Numbered from the stretch's first letter, positions 1 through 7,890 are shown. The stretch: 20,769 nt of DNA from Rhodospirillales bacterium (GCA_018648445.1 JABGRG010000072.1:1-20769), one strand, 5' to 3'. Program-made: numbers and translations. The notes: generated by a model not told the origin, from the letters alone.

Positions 1-2
1 CC

Positions 3-599
3 ATCGAGGATGCGGCCGAACTTCAATTGCAGCAGCCCCACGTGGTTCGTCTGGAAACCCGTCCGCCCAACCTTGAAGGCGGCGGCGAAATCAGCCAGCG
101 CGAATTGGTCAAGAACACGCTGCGTATGCGGCCCGATCGCATCATTCTGGGCGAAATCCGCGCCGGTGAAGCGCTGGACATGTTGCAGGCCATGAACACC
201 GGCCACGACGGGTCCATGTGCACGATCCACGCCAACCGTCCGCGCGAGGCGTTGACGCGGCTGGAAAACATGGTTGCCATGGCGGGCGTGAAGTTGCCCA
301 ACGAGGCCGTGCGCTCGCAGATCGCGGGTGCTGTCAATCTGGTTGTTCAGATCGCTCGCATGCGAGACGGCGTGCGCCGCATCACCCATATTTCAGAAGT
401 CATCGGCATGGAGGGCGAAGTGGTCACCATGCAGGACCTGTTCACCTTCCAGTACGAGGGCGAAGATACCGACGGAAAGCTGTTCGGCGTCTTCAAGCCT
501 TCGGGCATGCGCCCTCATTTCCTGCCACGCGCCCAGTACTTCGGCCTCGAGCGTGCGCTGATGGAGGCCGTTTCCGGGAACGCAGGGGACGGACAATGA
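3..599 (+). CDS. cpaF: CpaF/TadA-type pilus assembly ATPase, C-terminal part
   Basis: This is the C-terminal 198 residues of the cytoplasmic secretion ATPase that powers assembly of Tad/Flp pili; the 5' end lies outside the window and the frame is open from base 3. Visible family features are the segment [18 protein letters not shown], the Walker B region [11 protein letters not shown], and the following block with [12 protein letters not shown], which carries the conserved histidine box of type II/IV secretion ATPases. The stop codon overlaps the start of tadB (ATGA), and tadC follows, so the three form a coupled pilus operon. CpaF would act at the inner membrane with TadB and TadC as the membrane platform. 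The nucleotide-binding Walker A loop is not in view, so integrity of the upstream half cannot be judged. Identification of the family is firm. Confidence 0.95.
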   Translation: MEDAAELQLQQPHVVRLETRPPNLEGGGEISQRELVKNTLRMRPDRIILGEIRAGEALDMLQAMNTGHDGSMCTIHANRPREALTRLENMVAMAGVKLPNEAVRSQIAGAVNLVVQIARMRDGVRRITHISEVIGMEGEVVTMQDLFTFQYEGEDTDGKLFGVFKPSGMRPHFLPRAQYFGLERALMEAVSGNAGDGQ

Positions 600-1591
600 G
601 CCCTGATACCCTCATCGTATTCGGCGGCGCGCTGGCTTCGCTCGTTTGCCTTTTCCTGATTTTGGGCGGCAAGCCCAAACAGGCTCGCGGTCCTCTCGCC
701 AAACGCGCCCGCGATATCAAAGCCCGGACGATCAACGGCGGATCGAAAGATTCGCAGGAAAACACGAACCAGACATCCGTGAAACGTCAGGAAGCGCGCA
801 GTATCGTGCCGGGTCTGGATGTCATCGCGCGGCGCCTCCTTCCACGTCAGGCCGTCCTGCGGCAACGCCTTGAAAAGACGGGCCGAAGCATCGGCGTTGG
901 CTCCTACGTGGCTTTGAATGTCGCTGTCTTGTTGGTCGTCGCCGGCGCTCTTTTATTTCTGGTTCGCATTCCGGTCGTCCTTTCCGTCGCCATCGGGGTG
1001 GTGGTCGGCGTCGGTCTGCCGCATTTCGTTGTCGGGCGAATGGTGCAGGGCCGTCTGGACAAGTTCGCGGGACTGTTTCCCGAAGCCATCGATTTGATGG
1101 TGCGCGGATTGCGCTCAGGCCTTCCGGTGACCGAATCCATCTCGGTGGTGGGGCATGAATTGCCCGATCCGGTTGGCACGGAATTTCGCAAGATATCCGA
1201 CAAGGTTCAGTTCGGGCGGCCTTTGGACGAAGCCCTTTGGGAAACCGCGAAACGCCTGGATACACCGGACTTCAAGTTTTTCGTCATCAGTCTTGCCGTG
1301 CAGCGTGAAACCGGCGGCAATCTGGCCGAAACGCTGGCCAATTTGTCGGATATCCTGCGCCGCCGCCAGATGAAGCTGAAAATCAAAGCCATGTCGTCCG
1401 AAGCGCGGGCCAGCGCCTACATTCTGGGTTCTCTGCCGTTCATCATGTTTGGCCTCATTTATCTGCTAAATCCCGGCTATGAGACCGAATTGTTCACCGA
1501 TCCACGCGGCCGGGTCATGTTGATCGGCGGGCTGACCACTATGTCCATGGGCATCGCGGTCATGCGCAAGATGGTGAGGTTCGAAATATGA
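596..1591 (+). CDS. tadB: TadB, inner-membrane platform protein of the Tad pilus
   Basis: The 331-residue protein starts at the ATG that overlaps the cpaF stop (ATGA); a longer reading from base 218 would run through cpaF and is rejected. An N-terminal membrane segment (about residues 5-23) is followed by a basic cytoplasmic stretch, a pair of membrane helices around residues 105-150, and the type II secretion F domain beginning with [18 protein letters not shown]. Two further helices lie near the C-terminus. In the Tad family TadB and TadC together form the inner-membrane base on which the CpaF ATPase acts. The stop codon again overlaps the next gene, so expression is probably coupled to cpaF and tadC. 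Length and domain order are normal for the family. Confidence 0.93.
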   Translation: MSPDTLIVFGGALASLVCLFLILGGKPKQARGPLAKRARDIKARTINGGSKDSQENTNQTSVKRQEARSIVPGLDVIARRLLPRQAVLRQRLEKTGRSIGVGSYVALNVAVLLVVAGALLFLVRIPVVLSVAIGVVVGVGLPHFVVGRMVQGRLDKFAGLFPEAIDLMVRGLRSGLPVTESISVVGHELPDPVGTEFRKISDKVQFGRPLDEALWETAKRLDTPDFKFFVISLAVQRETGGNLAETLANLSDILRRRQMKLKIKAMSSEARASAYILGSLPFIMFGLIYLLNPGYETELFTDPRGRVMLIGGLTTMSMGIAVMRKMVRFEI

Positions 1592-2565
1592 ACCTGATGG
1601 CACTTCTTTCGGAATTGGCGAAACCCGAAACCGTTCTTACAGTCCTTGCCGGGCTCGCCGCCACTGCCATTATCGGCCTGGTCTGGAGTGCGGCCATAGC
1701 CCGCGATCCTTTGAGTGATCGCGCCAAAGACCTGAAGCAGCGGCGCGAGACCTTGCGAGGGGATCTTCTTCTTGCCAAGCAGAACCGAACGCGACGGCAG
1801 GCCGCGCTCGGAATTGTCCATCGGACCACCAACCGCCTGAATTTGTTGCGCAGCCAACACGCCGCAAGCGTTGCGCTGAAGCTCGCCCAGGCCGGATGGC
1901 GCGCGAAAGATGCCGTGTCCATCTATATGTTTCTTAAACTTTGCCTGCCTTTTGTTTTCGGCGGCGCGGCTGCTGTCGGCGTGTTTTGGCTGGGGGCGTT
2001 CGATTTACCGCCTATCGGGCGGGTCTTCGTCGCCATGCTGGCGGTGGTGATCGGCGCTTATGCGCCGGAGGTCTTCGTCAAGAATGCGACGACGAAGCGA
2101 ATGCTCGCCCTCCAGAAGGGTCTTCCCGACGCCCTTGATCTGCTGGTTATTTGCACCGAAGCCGGTCTGGCCCTGGACGGCGCGCTGACCCGCGTGGCCG
2201 GGGAAAGCGAAAAATCCTGTCCCGAACTTGCCGACGAATTCGGACTGACCGCCATTGAGCTCGGGTTCTTGCCTGTTCGCCGCACGGCGCTGGAGAACCT
2301 GATCAAAAGGGTCGATTTGCCAGCCATGCGCGGCGTCGTAAACACGCTGTTGCAAACCGAAAAATACGGAACGCCGGTGGCCCAATCGCTGCGGGTTTTG
2401 TCTGCCGAATTTCGCGAGGAGCGAATGCTGAAAGCCGAGGAAAAGGCGGCGAAACTTCCGGCGACGCTGACGGTTCCTCTGATCGTTTTCATCATGCCGA
2501 CACTGTTTATCGTACTTCTTGGTCCAGCCATCTTGCGCGCTCTCGACGGGCTTGGGGGCCTTTAG
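1588..2565 (+). CDS. tadC: TadC, inner-membrane platform protein of the Tad pilus
   Basis: The 325-residue product begins at an ATG overlapping the tadB stop. It has an N-terminal membrane helix, a basic cytoplasmic region, a helical hairpin around residues 112-155, and a type II secretion F domain starting near LPDALDLLVICTEAGLALDG. The C-terminus holds the conserved EKAAKLPATLTVPLIVF segment leading into a last membrane helix, typical of TadC. It is the last gene of the visible tad operon; a strong intrinsic terminator lies 66 bases downstream. Later tad genes such as tadD are not adjacent here, so either they lie elsewhere or the cluster ends with tadC, as it does in many alphaproteobacteria. 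Confidence 0.93.
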   Translation: MNLMALLSELAKPETVLTVLAGLAATAIIGLVWSAAIARDPLSDRAKDLKQRRETLRGDLLLAKQNRTRRQAALGIVHRTTNRLNLLRSQHAASVALKLAQAGWRAKDAVSIYMFLKLCLPFVFGGAAAVGVFWLGAFDLPPIGRVFVAMLAVVIGAYAPEVFVKNATTKRMLALQKGLPDALDLLVICTEAGLALDGALTRVAGESEKSCPELADEFGLTAIELGFLPVRRTALENLIKRVDLPAMRGVVNTLLQTEKYGTPVAQSLRVLSAEFREERMLKAEEKAAKLPATLTVPLIVFIMPTLFIVLLGPAILRALDGLGGL

Positions 2566-2630
2566 ACGAGGGTAGACGCCTGGACCAATAGTCCCGGCTG
2601 CATTTTCGGGGTCCCGCGGCCGGGCCTTCG

Positions 2631-2675
2631 CCGGGCGAGGGGGGAAACCTCCTTGCCCGGCCTTTTGCTTTTTTT
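2631..2675 (+). terminator. Strong intrinsic terminator after tadC
   Basis: A GC-rich hairpin pairs 2631-2642 with 2649-2660 (outer stem CCGGGC/GCCCGG, continuing inward with G-U and G-C pairs) and is followed by TTTTGCTTTTTTT. An alternative longer outer stem can form from GGCCGGGC at 2618 with GCCCGGCC at 2655. The T-run is on the plus strand, so it ends the tad transcript. On the minus strand no T-run follows the hairpin, so it is unlikely to serve the MFS gene in the same way. Confidence 0.85.
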
Positions 2676-2681
2676 AGGTCT

Positions 2682-3896
2682 TTATCCGTTGCGGCGGCAA
2701 CTCAGGGCGAGCAGCGCGCCGGCCACGGAAGCCACCATCAGCAGACCGAAGGTTGCCGTGTAGCTGCCGATGAAGCCGTGAGCGAACGCGAACAGCGAAG
2801 GGCCGAAGATAACGCCCGCAAAGGTAATGGACAGGGCCGCGCCCGTGGTCGGGCCGATCCGTCCGGCCGGGCTTTGGCGGGCCACCTCGGCGATGAAGAC
2901 ACCGTTCCAGCCGACCGCGGCAATGCCGAATATGACGAACAAAACCTGCAAACCATTAACGGGCCATGCCGGGCCGACCCACATTGTAATTCCCGAGGCA
3001 ATCGCTGCGATAGCGCCGATGATGGCGAGGACCAGCGCGCCGTCGCCGACCTTATCGGCGACCCACCCCCAGGCCAGACGTCCCAGCACGCTGGCCAATT
3101 GCACGATAGACAGAACGAATCCTGCCGCGATCAGCGTCATGCCGACGTCCTGGACCAGCAACGTCACCAGGAAGGAGACGAGGCAAAGTTGGGTGATGGT
3201 GTAAAAAAACGATGCACTGACCAGCCGCCGGATGGGTTTGCGGCTCCAGATCAGTGTCAGACCTTCCATCAGATTACCTCGAACGCGCCAAGAAGGGTCG
3301 CGATCATCGTCCCAAAACCTGCGGCGCGCCTGAAGGGCGATCAGCAGGGCGAGAAGCGTTGCGGCTGTGGCGATGGGTACCGATTGCCAACCGAAAGTCA
3401 CGGCCAGCCCCGGCGCGGTAAGCCCGGCGATGGCCCCGCCCAGCGGTACACCTGTTTGTTTGATGGAAAAAATCACGTTGCGATGCCGGTTTCCGGCGAA
3501 GCGGCCCAGAAGGTGCGATGCCGACGGGTTTGTCAGCGCGTAGCCCGCGCCGATGAAAGCAGACGCGCCAGCCAGTGCGATAATGCTGGGTATGGTCGCC
3601 AGCGCGCATCCGCAAAGGCCCAGAACAAGCGAAGTTTGACTGGTCCGGCAGGCGCCCCAACGGCGCACCAAACCACCGGCGATTAACGAGAAAACACTGG
3701 CGGTTCCGAAAACGATACTGACCTGATAGCCGATCATCGCTGCCGGAATTTGCAGGGATTTGGCTATCGCCGGAGCAATCGCCGCCAGCATCAGAACCGC
3801 CAGCGACATGGTCGCCTGAACCGTGGTCATGGCCCCGACCACCGCGATCCGATTGTAGGGAAGATCGGCGGCTTCGCTTTCCGGGGCGTTGCTCAA
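2682..3896 (-). CDS. Major facilitator superfamily transporter
   Basis: A 404-residue, very hydrophobic protein with about twelve predicted membrane helices and the layout of an MFS permease: two six-helix halves separated by a charged loop near residues 190-215 (ARRRFWDDDRDPSWRVRG). Motifs include RRWGACR between helices 2 and 3 and a KQTGVPLGG segment in helix 5, seen in one branch of MFS permeases. The reading starts at TTG, and TTGA overlaps the stop of the upstream GST; an ATG at residue 23 would cut into helix 1, so the TTG start is preferred but not certain. It is the last gene of a minus-strand group with thrH and two GSTs. The substrate cannot be told; context suggests a small organic or conjugated metabolite, which is inference only. 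Confidence 0.85.
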   Translation of the reverse strand: MSNAPESEAADLPYNRIAVVGAMTTVQATMSLAVLMLAAIAPAIAKSLQIPAAMIGYQVSIVFGTASVFSLIAGGLVRRWGACRTSQTSLVLGLCGCALATIPSIIALAGASAFIGAGYALTNPSASHLLGRFAGNRHRNVIFSIKQTGVPLGGAIAGLTAPGLAVTFGWQSVPIATAATLLALLIALQARRRFWDDDRDPSWRVRGNLMEGLTLIWSRKPIRRLVSASFFYTITQLCLVSFLVTLLVQDVGMTLIAAGFVLSIVQLASVLGRLAWGWVADKVGDGALVLAIIGAIAAIASGITMWVGPAWPVNGLQVLFVIFGIAAVGWNGVFIAEVARQSPAGRIGPTTGAALSITFAGVIFGPSLFAFAHGFIGSYTATFGLLMVASVAGALLALSCRRNG

Positions 3897-4585
3897 AACG
3901 GGTATCCCGGCTCGGATTTAGCCAGGCCGCTAAACTGATCCAGCATTTTGTCGCGCCACGCAAATATGGGATCGTCATTTTCGAGCAATTTGAAATCGCT
4001 CATGACCCGGGCCCACTGAAAGCAGCTGAAAACCATGCAGTCGGCGTAACCGGCCTGATCGCCCGAAACAAAGGGCTGTTCGGCCAAAGTTGCGCGAAGC
4101 GGCTCCAGGGTTTTGCGAAAGCCGACAACGCGGCTGTCACGTTCCGTATGAATGTCCTCGATGCGGCCGCCCCAGGTTTTTTCGCGGCTGGTGCGGAAAT
4201 ATTCGCGATCTGCCGGTTCTATGTGCTCAAAGATATCCTGGATAATTAGGGGCATGATGCCGCGAAGAACCACGCGGTCGGCCCACATGTTCAAAAAACG
4301 CAGCGTACCGACGTCGGCTTTATCGCCGAAGATAGAAGGGCGCTGGGGATAGGCGCGATCCAGATAATGGGCAATGGTCCAGCTGTCATGCACGCAGGTC
4401 TCGCCATCGACCAATACCGGCACCCGGTCCTGACCGGAAAATTCGATCAGATGCTTTTGCGTGAACTGCATGGGGATGAATTCGGCTTCCAGCCCTTTGA
4501 TGGCTAGGGCAAAGCGGGTGCGCCAGCAATAGGGGCTGAAGCGGCGATCATCGGCGCCGACCAGATCGTATACCTTCATCGTCAT
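3893..4585 (-). CDS. Glutathione S-transferase family protein, LigE/beta-etherase-like
   Basis: The 230-residue protein has an N-terminal thioredoxin-like GST domain (about residues 3-80) with SPYCWRTRFALAIKGL at 17-32 and VPVLVDGETCVHDSW at 55-69, then an all-helical C-terminal domain. The SPY-x-WRT start, DSW-x-IAHYLD and the later REKTWGGRIED and TLEPLR segments recall the LigE-type beta-etherase branch of GSTs. A residue Cys20 stands just after the SPY turn, where this branch often has Val. Known LigE enzymes cleave beta-aryl ether bonds of lignin dimers with glutathione, but many relatives in Rhodospirillales have no known substrate, so the activity is not claimed. Start and stop overlap both neighbours by 4 bases (ATGA upstream, TTGA downstream), pointing to tight co-translation with yfcG and the MFS gene. 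Confidence 0.85.
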   Translation of the reverse strand: MTMKVYDLVGADDRRFSPYCWRTRFALAIKGLEAEFIPMQFTQKHLIEFSGQDRVPVLVDGETCVHDSWTIAHYLDRAYPQRPSIFGDKADVGTLRFLNMWADRVVLRGIMPLIIQDIFEHIEPADREYFRTSREKTWGGRIEDIHTERDSRVVGFRKTLEPLRATLAEQPFVSGDQAGYADCMVFSCFQWARVMSDFKLLENDDPIFAWRDKMLDQFSGLAKSEPGYPF

Positions 4586-5277
4586 TTTCTGCGCTTGTAC
4601 TGGGCGTCGCCGAACATCATCTCGCGGGCCTTTGCGTCAATCGGACCCTGGGTCTGGTGCTCTTTCAGATGTTCCAGGGCGCGCCCGACGGCGGGGCGGG
4701 TGGCGATGGTTTCGAACCAACGCTTTACATGGGGGAAGTCGTCCAGGTTCTGGCCCTGCCGCTCGTATGAACGCAGCCAAGGAAAAGTGGCCATGTCGGC
4801 GATGGAATACTCGCCCGCCAGATATTCGGTTTCATTGAGGCGGCGATCCAGCACGCCATACAGCCGCCCGGTCTCTTTTGTGTAGCGATCCACGGCGTAG
4901 GGGATGGGCTCGGGTGCGTAGTGGCGGAAATGATGGGCCTGGCCCAGCATTGGCCCAACGCCGCCCATCTGGAACATCAGCCACTGGATTACGGTGAAAC
5001 GCTTGGCCGTGTCGGAAGGCAGGAAGCGGCCTGTTTTCTCGGCCAGATACAGCAAAATCGCGCCGGATTCGAATAGCGAATAGGGCTTTGCCTCGGGGCC
5101 GTCCATATCGACGATGGCCGGTATCTTGTTGTTGGGGCTGATTTTCAGGTATTCAGGGTCGAACTGATCGCCGTTGCGGATATCAACGGGGATGATTTCG
5201 TAATCAAGCCCCGTTTCCTCCAGCATGATCGAGATCTTGAAGCCGTTTGGCGTCGGCCACGTGTAAAACCTGATCAT
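4582..5277 (-). CDS. yfcG: YfcG-type GST (disulfide-bond oxidoreductase family)
   Basis: This 231-residue protein closely follows E. coli YfcG along its length: WPTPNGFKISIMLEE at residues 7-21, SPNNKIPAIVD at 47-57, SLFESGAILLYLAEKTG at 67-83, and QMGGVGPMLGQAHHF further on. Thr9 and Asn11 match the residues used by YfcG to bind glutathione, and Glu70-Ser71 match the gamma-glutamyl site. YfcG is a Nu-class GST with glutathione-dependent disulfide reductase activity and little classical transferase activity; the same role is inferred here. It lies 5 bases after thrH and overlaps the next GST gene. Its C-terminus is some 15 residues longer than E. coli YfcG and ends in a basic tail. Confidence 0.9.
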   Translation of the reverse strand: MIRFYTWPTPNGFKISIMLEETGLDYEIIPVDIRNGDQFDPEYLKISPNNKIPAIVDMDGPEAKPYSLFESGAILLYLAEKTGRFLPSDTAKRFTVIQWLMFQMGGVGPMLGQAHHFRHYAPEPIPYAVDRYTKETGRLYGVLDRRLNETEYLAGEYSIADMATFPWLRSYERQGQNLDDFPHVKRWFETIATRPAVGRALEHLKEHQTQGPIDAKAREMMFGDAQYKRRK

Positions 5278-5282
5278 CAGAC

Positions 5283-5900
5283 TCAGCCGCCGTTAATGCG
5301 TTTTGAGGCGTCCCTGAACTGGGCCGCCAGCTCGTCATACTCGGTGACATGCGGGAACTGCGGAAATTCGCGGATCACGTTTTCCGGCGAACGGAAAAGA
5401 ATTCCAGCCTCGGCGGCGCCTAGCATGGTCGTGTCGTTGTACGAATCGCCTGCCGCCATGACCTTGAAATTGAGCTTCTGGAAGGCGTTGACCGAATGGC
5501 GTTTCTGGTCGGGCATGCGCAGCTTGTAATTGGCGACGCGGCCATCCTCGGCAATTTCCAGCCGGTGGCAGAAAAGCGTCGGCCATCCCAGTTGGCGCAT
5601 CATGGGTTCGGCAAAATCGTAAAAAGTATCCGACAGGATGACCACCTGATAGGTTTCGCGCAGCTGATCAAGGAACTCCCTGGCTCCTTCCATGGGGCCC
5701 ATCTCGCCGATAACGGCCTGGATGTCCGGTAATTTCAGCCCGTGCTCGTCAAGGATTTTTAGGCGTTGCTGCATCAGGACGTCATAGTCCGGCACGTCGC
5801 GCGTGGTCGCGCGAAGGGCTTCGATGCCGGTCTTTTCAGCGAAATTGATCCAGACTTCCGGAATCAGGACCCCCTCAAGGTCGAGACAAACGATATCCAC
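5283..5900 (-). CDS. thrH: ThrH, bifunctional phosphoserine phosphatase/homoserine phosphotransferase
   Basis: The 205-residue protein is a HAD-superfamily enzyme very similar to Pseudomonas ThrH, including CLDLEGVLIPEVWI at residues 5-18, the TTRDVPDYDVLMQQRL segment, VILSDTFYDF at 87-96, and GDSYNDTTML at 151-160. Asp7 is the expected nucleophile and Glu9 replaces the second Asp, as in ThrH. The known enzyme removes phosphate from phosphoserine and can pass it to homoserine, so a link to serine/threonine supply is expected. The start is GTG, supported by an AGGAGG Shine-Dalgarno sequence 8 bases upstream. It heads, or lies within, a group with two GST genes and an MFS gene on the same strand. 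Confidence 0.94.
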   Translation of the reverse strand: MDIVCLDLEGVLIPEVWINFAEKTGIEALRATTRDVPDYDVLMQQRLKILDEHGLKLPDIQAVIGEMGPMEGAREFLDQLRETYQVVILSDTFYDFAEPMMRQLGWPTLFCHRLEIAEDGRVANYKLRMPDQKRHSVNAFQKLNFKVMAAGDSYNDTTMLGAAEAGILFRSPENVIREFPQFPHVTEYDELAAQFRDASKRINGG

Positions 5901-5931
5901 GGCGAATTCCTCCTGCCAAATGATAGTCTTT

Positions 5932-6609
5932 TTAGTCCGCGATCAATTCGGCCAGTTTCTCGAAAACGCTTTCGAACATATCGGTCGTCAACCTGCGGGT
6001 ATTCGTGTTGTAGCGCGAACAATGATAGCTGTCGGCAAAAAAAACACCGCCGGGTAGCCGATGGACGGCCCCGTGTCCGAAAGGGAACGTCACTTTGCGC
6101 ATTCCCAGGGCCGAAAGAACCGTGCCGTGGGCGATGGTGCCCAGCGCCAGGATTACGCGCAAGTCCGGCAAAGCCTTGATCGTATTGGCCAGAAACGGAC
6201 GGCAAGCGGCAATTTCCGCGCCGACGGGTTTGTTTTGGGGAGGGACGCAGCGAACGGAATTGGTGATTTGACAGCCGACCAGTTCAAGGCCGTCATCGGG
6301 TCGGGCATCGTAGTTTCCCCGGGCCAAACCAAATTTGCCGAGGGTTGCGTACAACAGATCGCCCGCGTAATCGCCGGTAAAGGGACGGCCCGTCCGGTTG
6401 GCACCGCGCAGGCCGGGCGCTAGGCCGACGATCAGAAGTTTGACCGGCGGTTTGGCAGAGGTCGGGCAAAAGGTCGGAACCGGCGCGTTGTGCCAATCAG
6501 GGAAAGCGGTGCGGTTGGCTTCGCGAAATTCAACCAACCGGGGACACAGCGCGCAGTCCTTTTCCGGCGCGCAGTTTATGCTGGACAATTCCATGGCTGT
6601 TCGACCCAT
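5932..6609 (-). CDS. Family 5 (UdgB-type) uracil-DNA glycosylase
   Basis: This 225-residue protein has the marks of the iron-sulfur uracil-DNA glycosylases: CxxC at residues 19-22, further cysteines at 113, 121 and 136 of which two probably complete a 4Fe-4S site, the first active-site motif GLAPGLRGANRTGRPFTGD (62-80), the QITNSVRCVPPQNKP segment, and a second motif at 194-207 around His196. It would remove uracil and other deaminated bases from DNA at the start of base-excision repair. GLAPG lacks the Asp or Asn seen in other UDG families, which is typical of family 5. The second motif reads HCS where HPS is usual, and NTNTRR where NTxTGR is expected. Start at 6609 or at the in-frame ATG at 6594 is open; neither has a clear Shine-Dalgarno. 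The gene lies 9 bases after the NYN gene. Confidence 0.9.
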   Translation of the reverse strand: MGRTAMELSSINCAPEKDCALCPRLVEFREANRTAFPDWHNAPVPTFCPTSAKPPVKLLIVGLAPGLRGANRTGRPFTGDYAGDLLYATLGKFGLARGNYDARPDDGLELVGCQITNSVRCVPPQNKPVGAEIAACRPFLANTIKALPDLRVILALGTIAHGTVLSALGMRKVTFPFGHGAVHRLPGGVFFADSYHCSRYNTNTRRLTTDMFESVFEKLAELIAD

Positions 6610-6618
6610 CGCAAAGGG

Positions 6619-7221
6619 TCAGGCGGTTTCGATGTAGGGGTCGTCGATGGGGACGTCGGGCGGCCCGTTTTTGTCGTCACGATGGCCGCCCAGCCTTTCG
6701 ATACGGGGTTGAAGATCCTGCAATTCAATGAAGAAATCAGCCTGACGCCGTAATTCATCGGCGACCATGGGCGGTTGCGAACGAATGGTGCTGACCACGG
6801 TAATGCGAACGCCCTTGCGCTGCACCGCTTCGACCAGACGCCGGAAATCGCCGTCGCCCGAAAACAACACCCCGTGATCGATGTGCTCAGCCATCTCCAT
6901 CACGTCAACGGCCAGCTCGATATCCATATTGCCCTTGATTTTGCGGCGACCCGTGGCGGCGTCGGTGAATTCCTTGGTCGGTTTTGTGACCATGGTGTAG
7001 CCGTTGTAGTCCAGCCAATCAACGAGCGGGCGAATCGGCGAATAGTCCTGGTCTTCAAGGAGGGCGGTGTAATAGAAAGCCCGGATCATCGTCCCTTCGG
7101 TAGCAAACAAATCCAGGAGCCGCCGATAGTCGATATCAAAGCCGAGAGCCCTTGCCGCCGCATAAAGGTTTGACCCGTCAATAAATATTCCCAAGCGTTC
7201 GTGCGGATAAAAATTCATCAT
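6619..7221 (-). CDS. NYN-domain (LabA/DUF88-like) putative ribonuclease
   Basis: The 200-residue protein is a PIN-like NYN-domain protein: FIDGSNLYAAA (13-23), KGNMDIELAVDVMEMA (97-111) and FSGDGDFRRLVEAVQRKG (120-137) place acidic residues Asp15, Asp100, Asp106, Asp123 and Asp125 where metal-dependent nucleases of this fold keep theirs. Family members are thought to act on RNA, but the target here is unknown. The ATG at 7221 is chosen over the in-frame ATG at 7239 because AAGGA stands 6 bases upstream and a TACAAT -10-like box at 7243-7248 would put the transcript start after 7239. The C-terminal 30 residues are polar and probably disordered. It may be the first gene of a long minus-strand operon that continues into the uracil-DNA glycosylase gene. 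Confidence 0.88.
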   Translation of the reverse strand: MMNFYPHERLGIFIDGSNLYAAARALGFDIDYRRLLDLFATEGTMIRAFYYTALLEDQDYSPIRPLVDWLDYNGYTMVTKPTKEFTDAATGRRKIKGNMDIELAVDVMEMAEHIDHGVLFSGDGDFRRLVEAVQRKGVRITVVSTIRSQPPMVADELRRQADFFIELQDLQPRIERLGGHRDDKNGPPDVPIDDPYIETA

Positions 7222-7242
7222 AAATGTCCTTTTAATCAAAGG

Positions 7243-7248
7243 ATTGTA
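7243..7248 (-). promoter_or_regulatory. Candidate -10 box for the NYN gene
   Basis: The AT-rich gap between the divergent NYN and folK genes (7222-7336) holds TACAAT on the minus strand, matching five of six bases of the consensus. It lies about 22 bases before the chosen ATG, leaving room for a short leader with AAGGA at 7228-7232. The best -35 match, TTAACG, sits 19 bases away and is weak. This gap must also hold the start signals for folK, for which I see no convincing box. Confidence 0.4.
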
Positions 7249-7336
7249 AGCAATACTTAATTTTGGACGTTAATTTTTATTTGGTAATTTTTTATATCTT
7301 ATCTGCATGATCGGTTTAACGTGTAATAGGTAGGCC

Positions 7337-7870
7337 GTGGCGGGGAACGTCGCAAGCGGGAATCTGTCTATAATGATCTTTATCGGTATCGGCTCCAATC
7401 TATCCAGCCCGCAAGGCGGAAGCCCGCGCGGGAATTGTCATTCGGCGGTCGAGGCGCTGAACGCCGCCGGTCTGGAAGTCTGCAGGTGTTCTCGCTGGTA
7501 TCGTTCGGCACCGGTGCCGATGTCCGATCAGCCTTGGTACGTCAATGGCGTTGTCGCCGTCGAAGCCGAAGGCAAGCACCCCGTTCCCGTGATGGACCTG
7601 CTTCACCAGATCGAGCTTGAATTCGGACGGCTGCGTAAAACCAGGAATATGGCCCGCACGCTTGATCTGGATATTCTGGATTTTGACGGGCGCGTTGCCA
7701 CGGGCGCCGACGGGGTTGTCCTTCCCCATCCGCGTATGCACGAGCGCGCTTTCGTCCTGTTTCCCCTGTTCGAAATTGCACCGGATTGGCGTCATCCGAT
7801 ATCGGCAGCGTCGATTTTCGATCTGATTGAGGGGCTTTCCGAGGACCAGTACGCTGAGCCAATTCCCTGA
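7337..7870 (+). CDS. folK: HPPK, 6-hydroxymethyl-dihydropterin pyrophosphokinase
   Basis: HPPK transfers pyrophosphate from ATP to 6-hydroxymethyl-7,8-dihydropterin in folate synthesis. The protein has FIGIGSNL near the N-terminus, SRWYRSAPVPMSDQPWYVN in the substrate-binding region, and the metal-binding segment NMARTLDLDILDFDG with the Asp-x-Asp pair, followed by LPHPRMHERAFVLFPL. Length is about 165-177 residues, normal for the family. The reading begins at GTG 7337; an in-frame ATG at 7373 gives MIFIGIGSNL, which fits where HPPK proteins usually start, so the true start may be 7373. Neither has a strong Shine-Dalgarno. It is the first gene on the plus strand after a divergent gap; rpoZ follows after 116 bases. 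Confidence 0.93.
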   Translation: MAGNVASGNLSIMIFIGIGSNLSSPQGGSPRGNCHSAVEALNAAGLEVCRCSRWYRSAPVPMSDQPWYVNGVVAVEAEGKHPVPVMDLLHQIELEFGRLRKTRNMARTLDLDILDFDGRVATGADGVVLPHPRMHERAFVLFPLFEIAPDWRHPISAASIFDLIEGLSEDQYAEPIP

Positions 7871-7890
7871 AAAACGTGTTATGTTTTTCA
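7868..7890. repeat. Perfect 8-base inverted repeat across the folK stop
   Basis: TGAAAAAC at 7868-7875 and GTTTTTCA at 7883-7890 are exact inverted copies separated by 7 bases. The left arm contains the folK stop codon. The stem is AT-rich and only five T residues fall in the right arm, so it would make a weak terminator at best; it may instead protect the 3' end of the message or be chance. Confidence 0.4.

Noticed and set aside
218..595. A 126-codon extension of tadB into cpaF
   Set aside because: The extra part is the out-of-frame reading of cpaF; the ATG at 596 overlaps the cpaF stop and gives a normal TadB length.
2778..3686. A 302-codon plus-strand open frame opposite the MFS gene
   Set aside because: It is highly polar, of unnatural composition, and is the complement of a clear transporter gene.
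7369..7374. A perfect TATAAT before folK
   Set aside because: It overlaps the ATG at 7373, so a transcript from it would begin after that start; it is probably chance, though it would fit if folK began further downstream.
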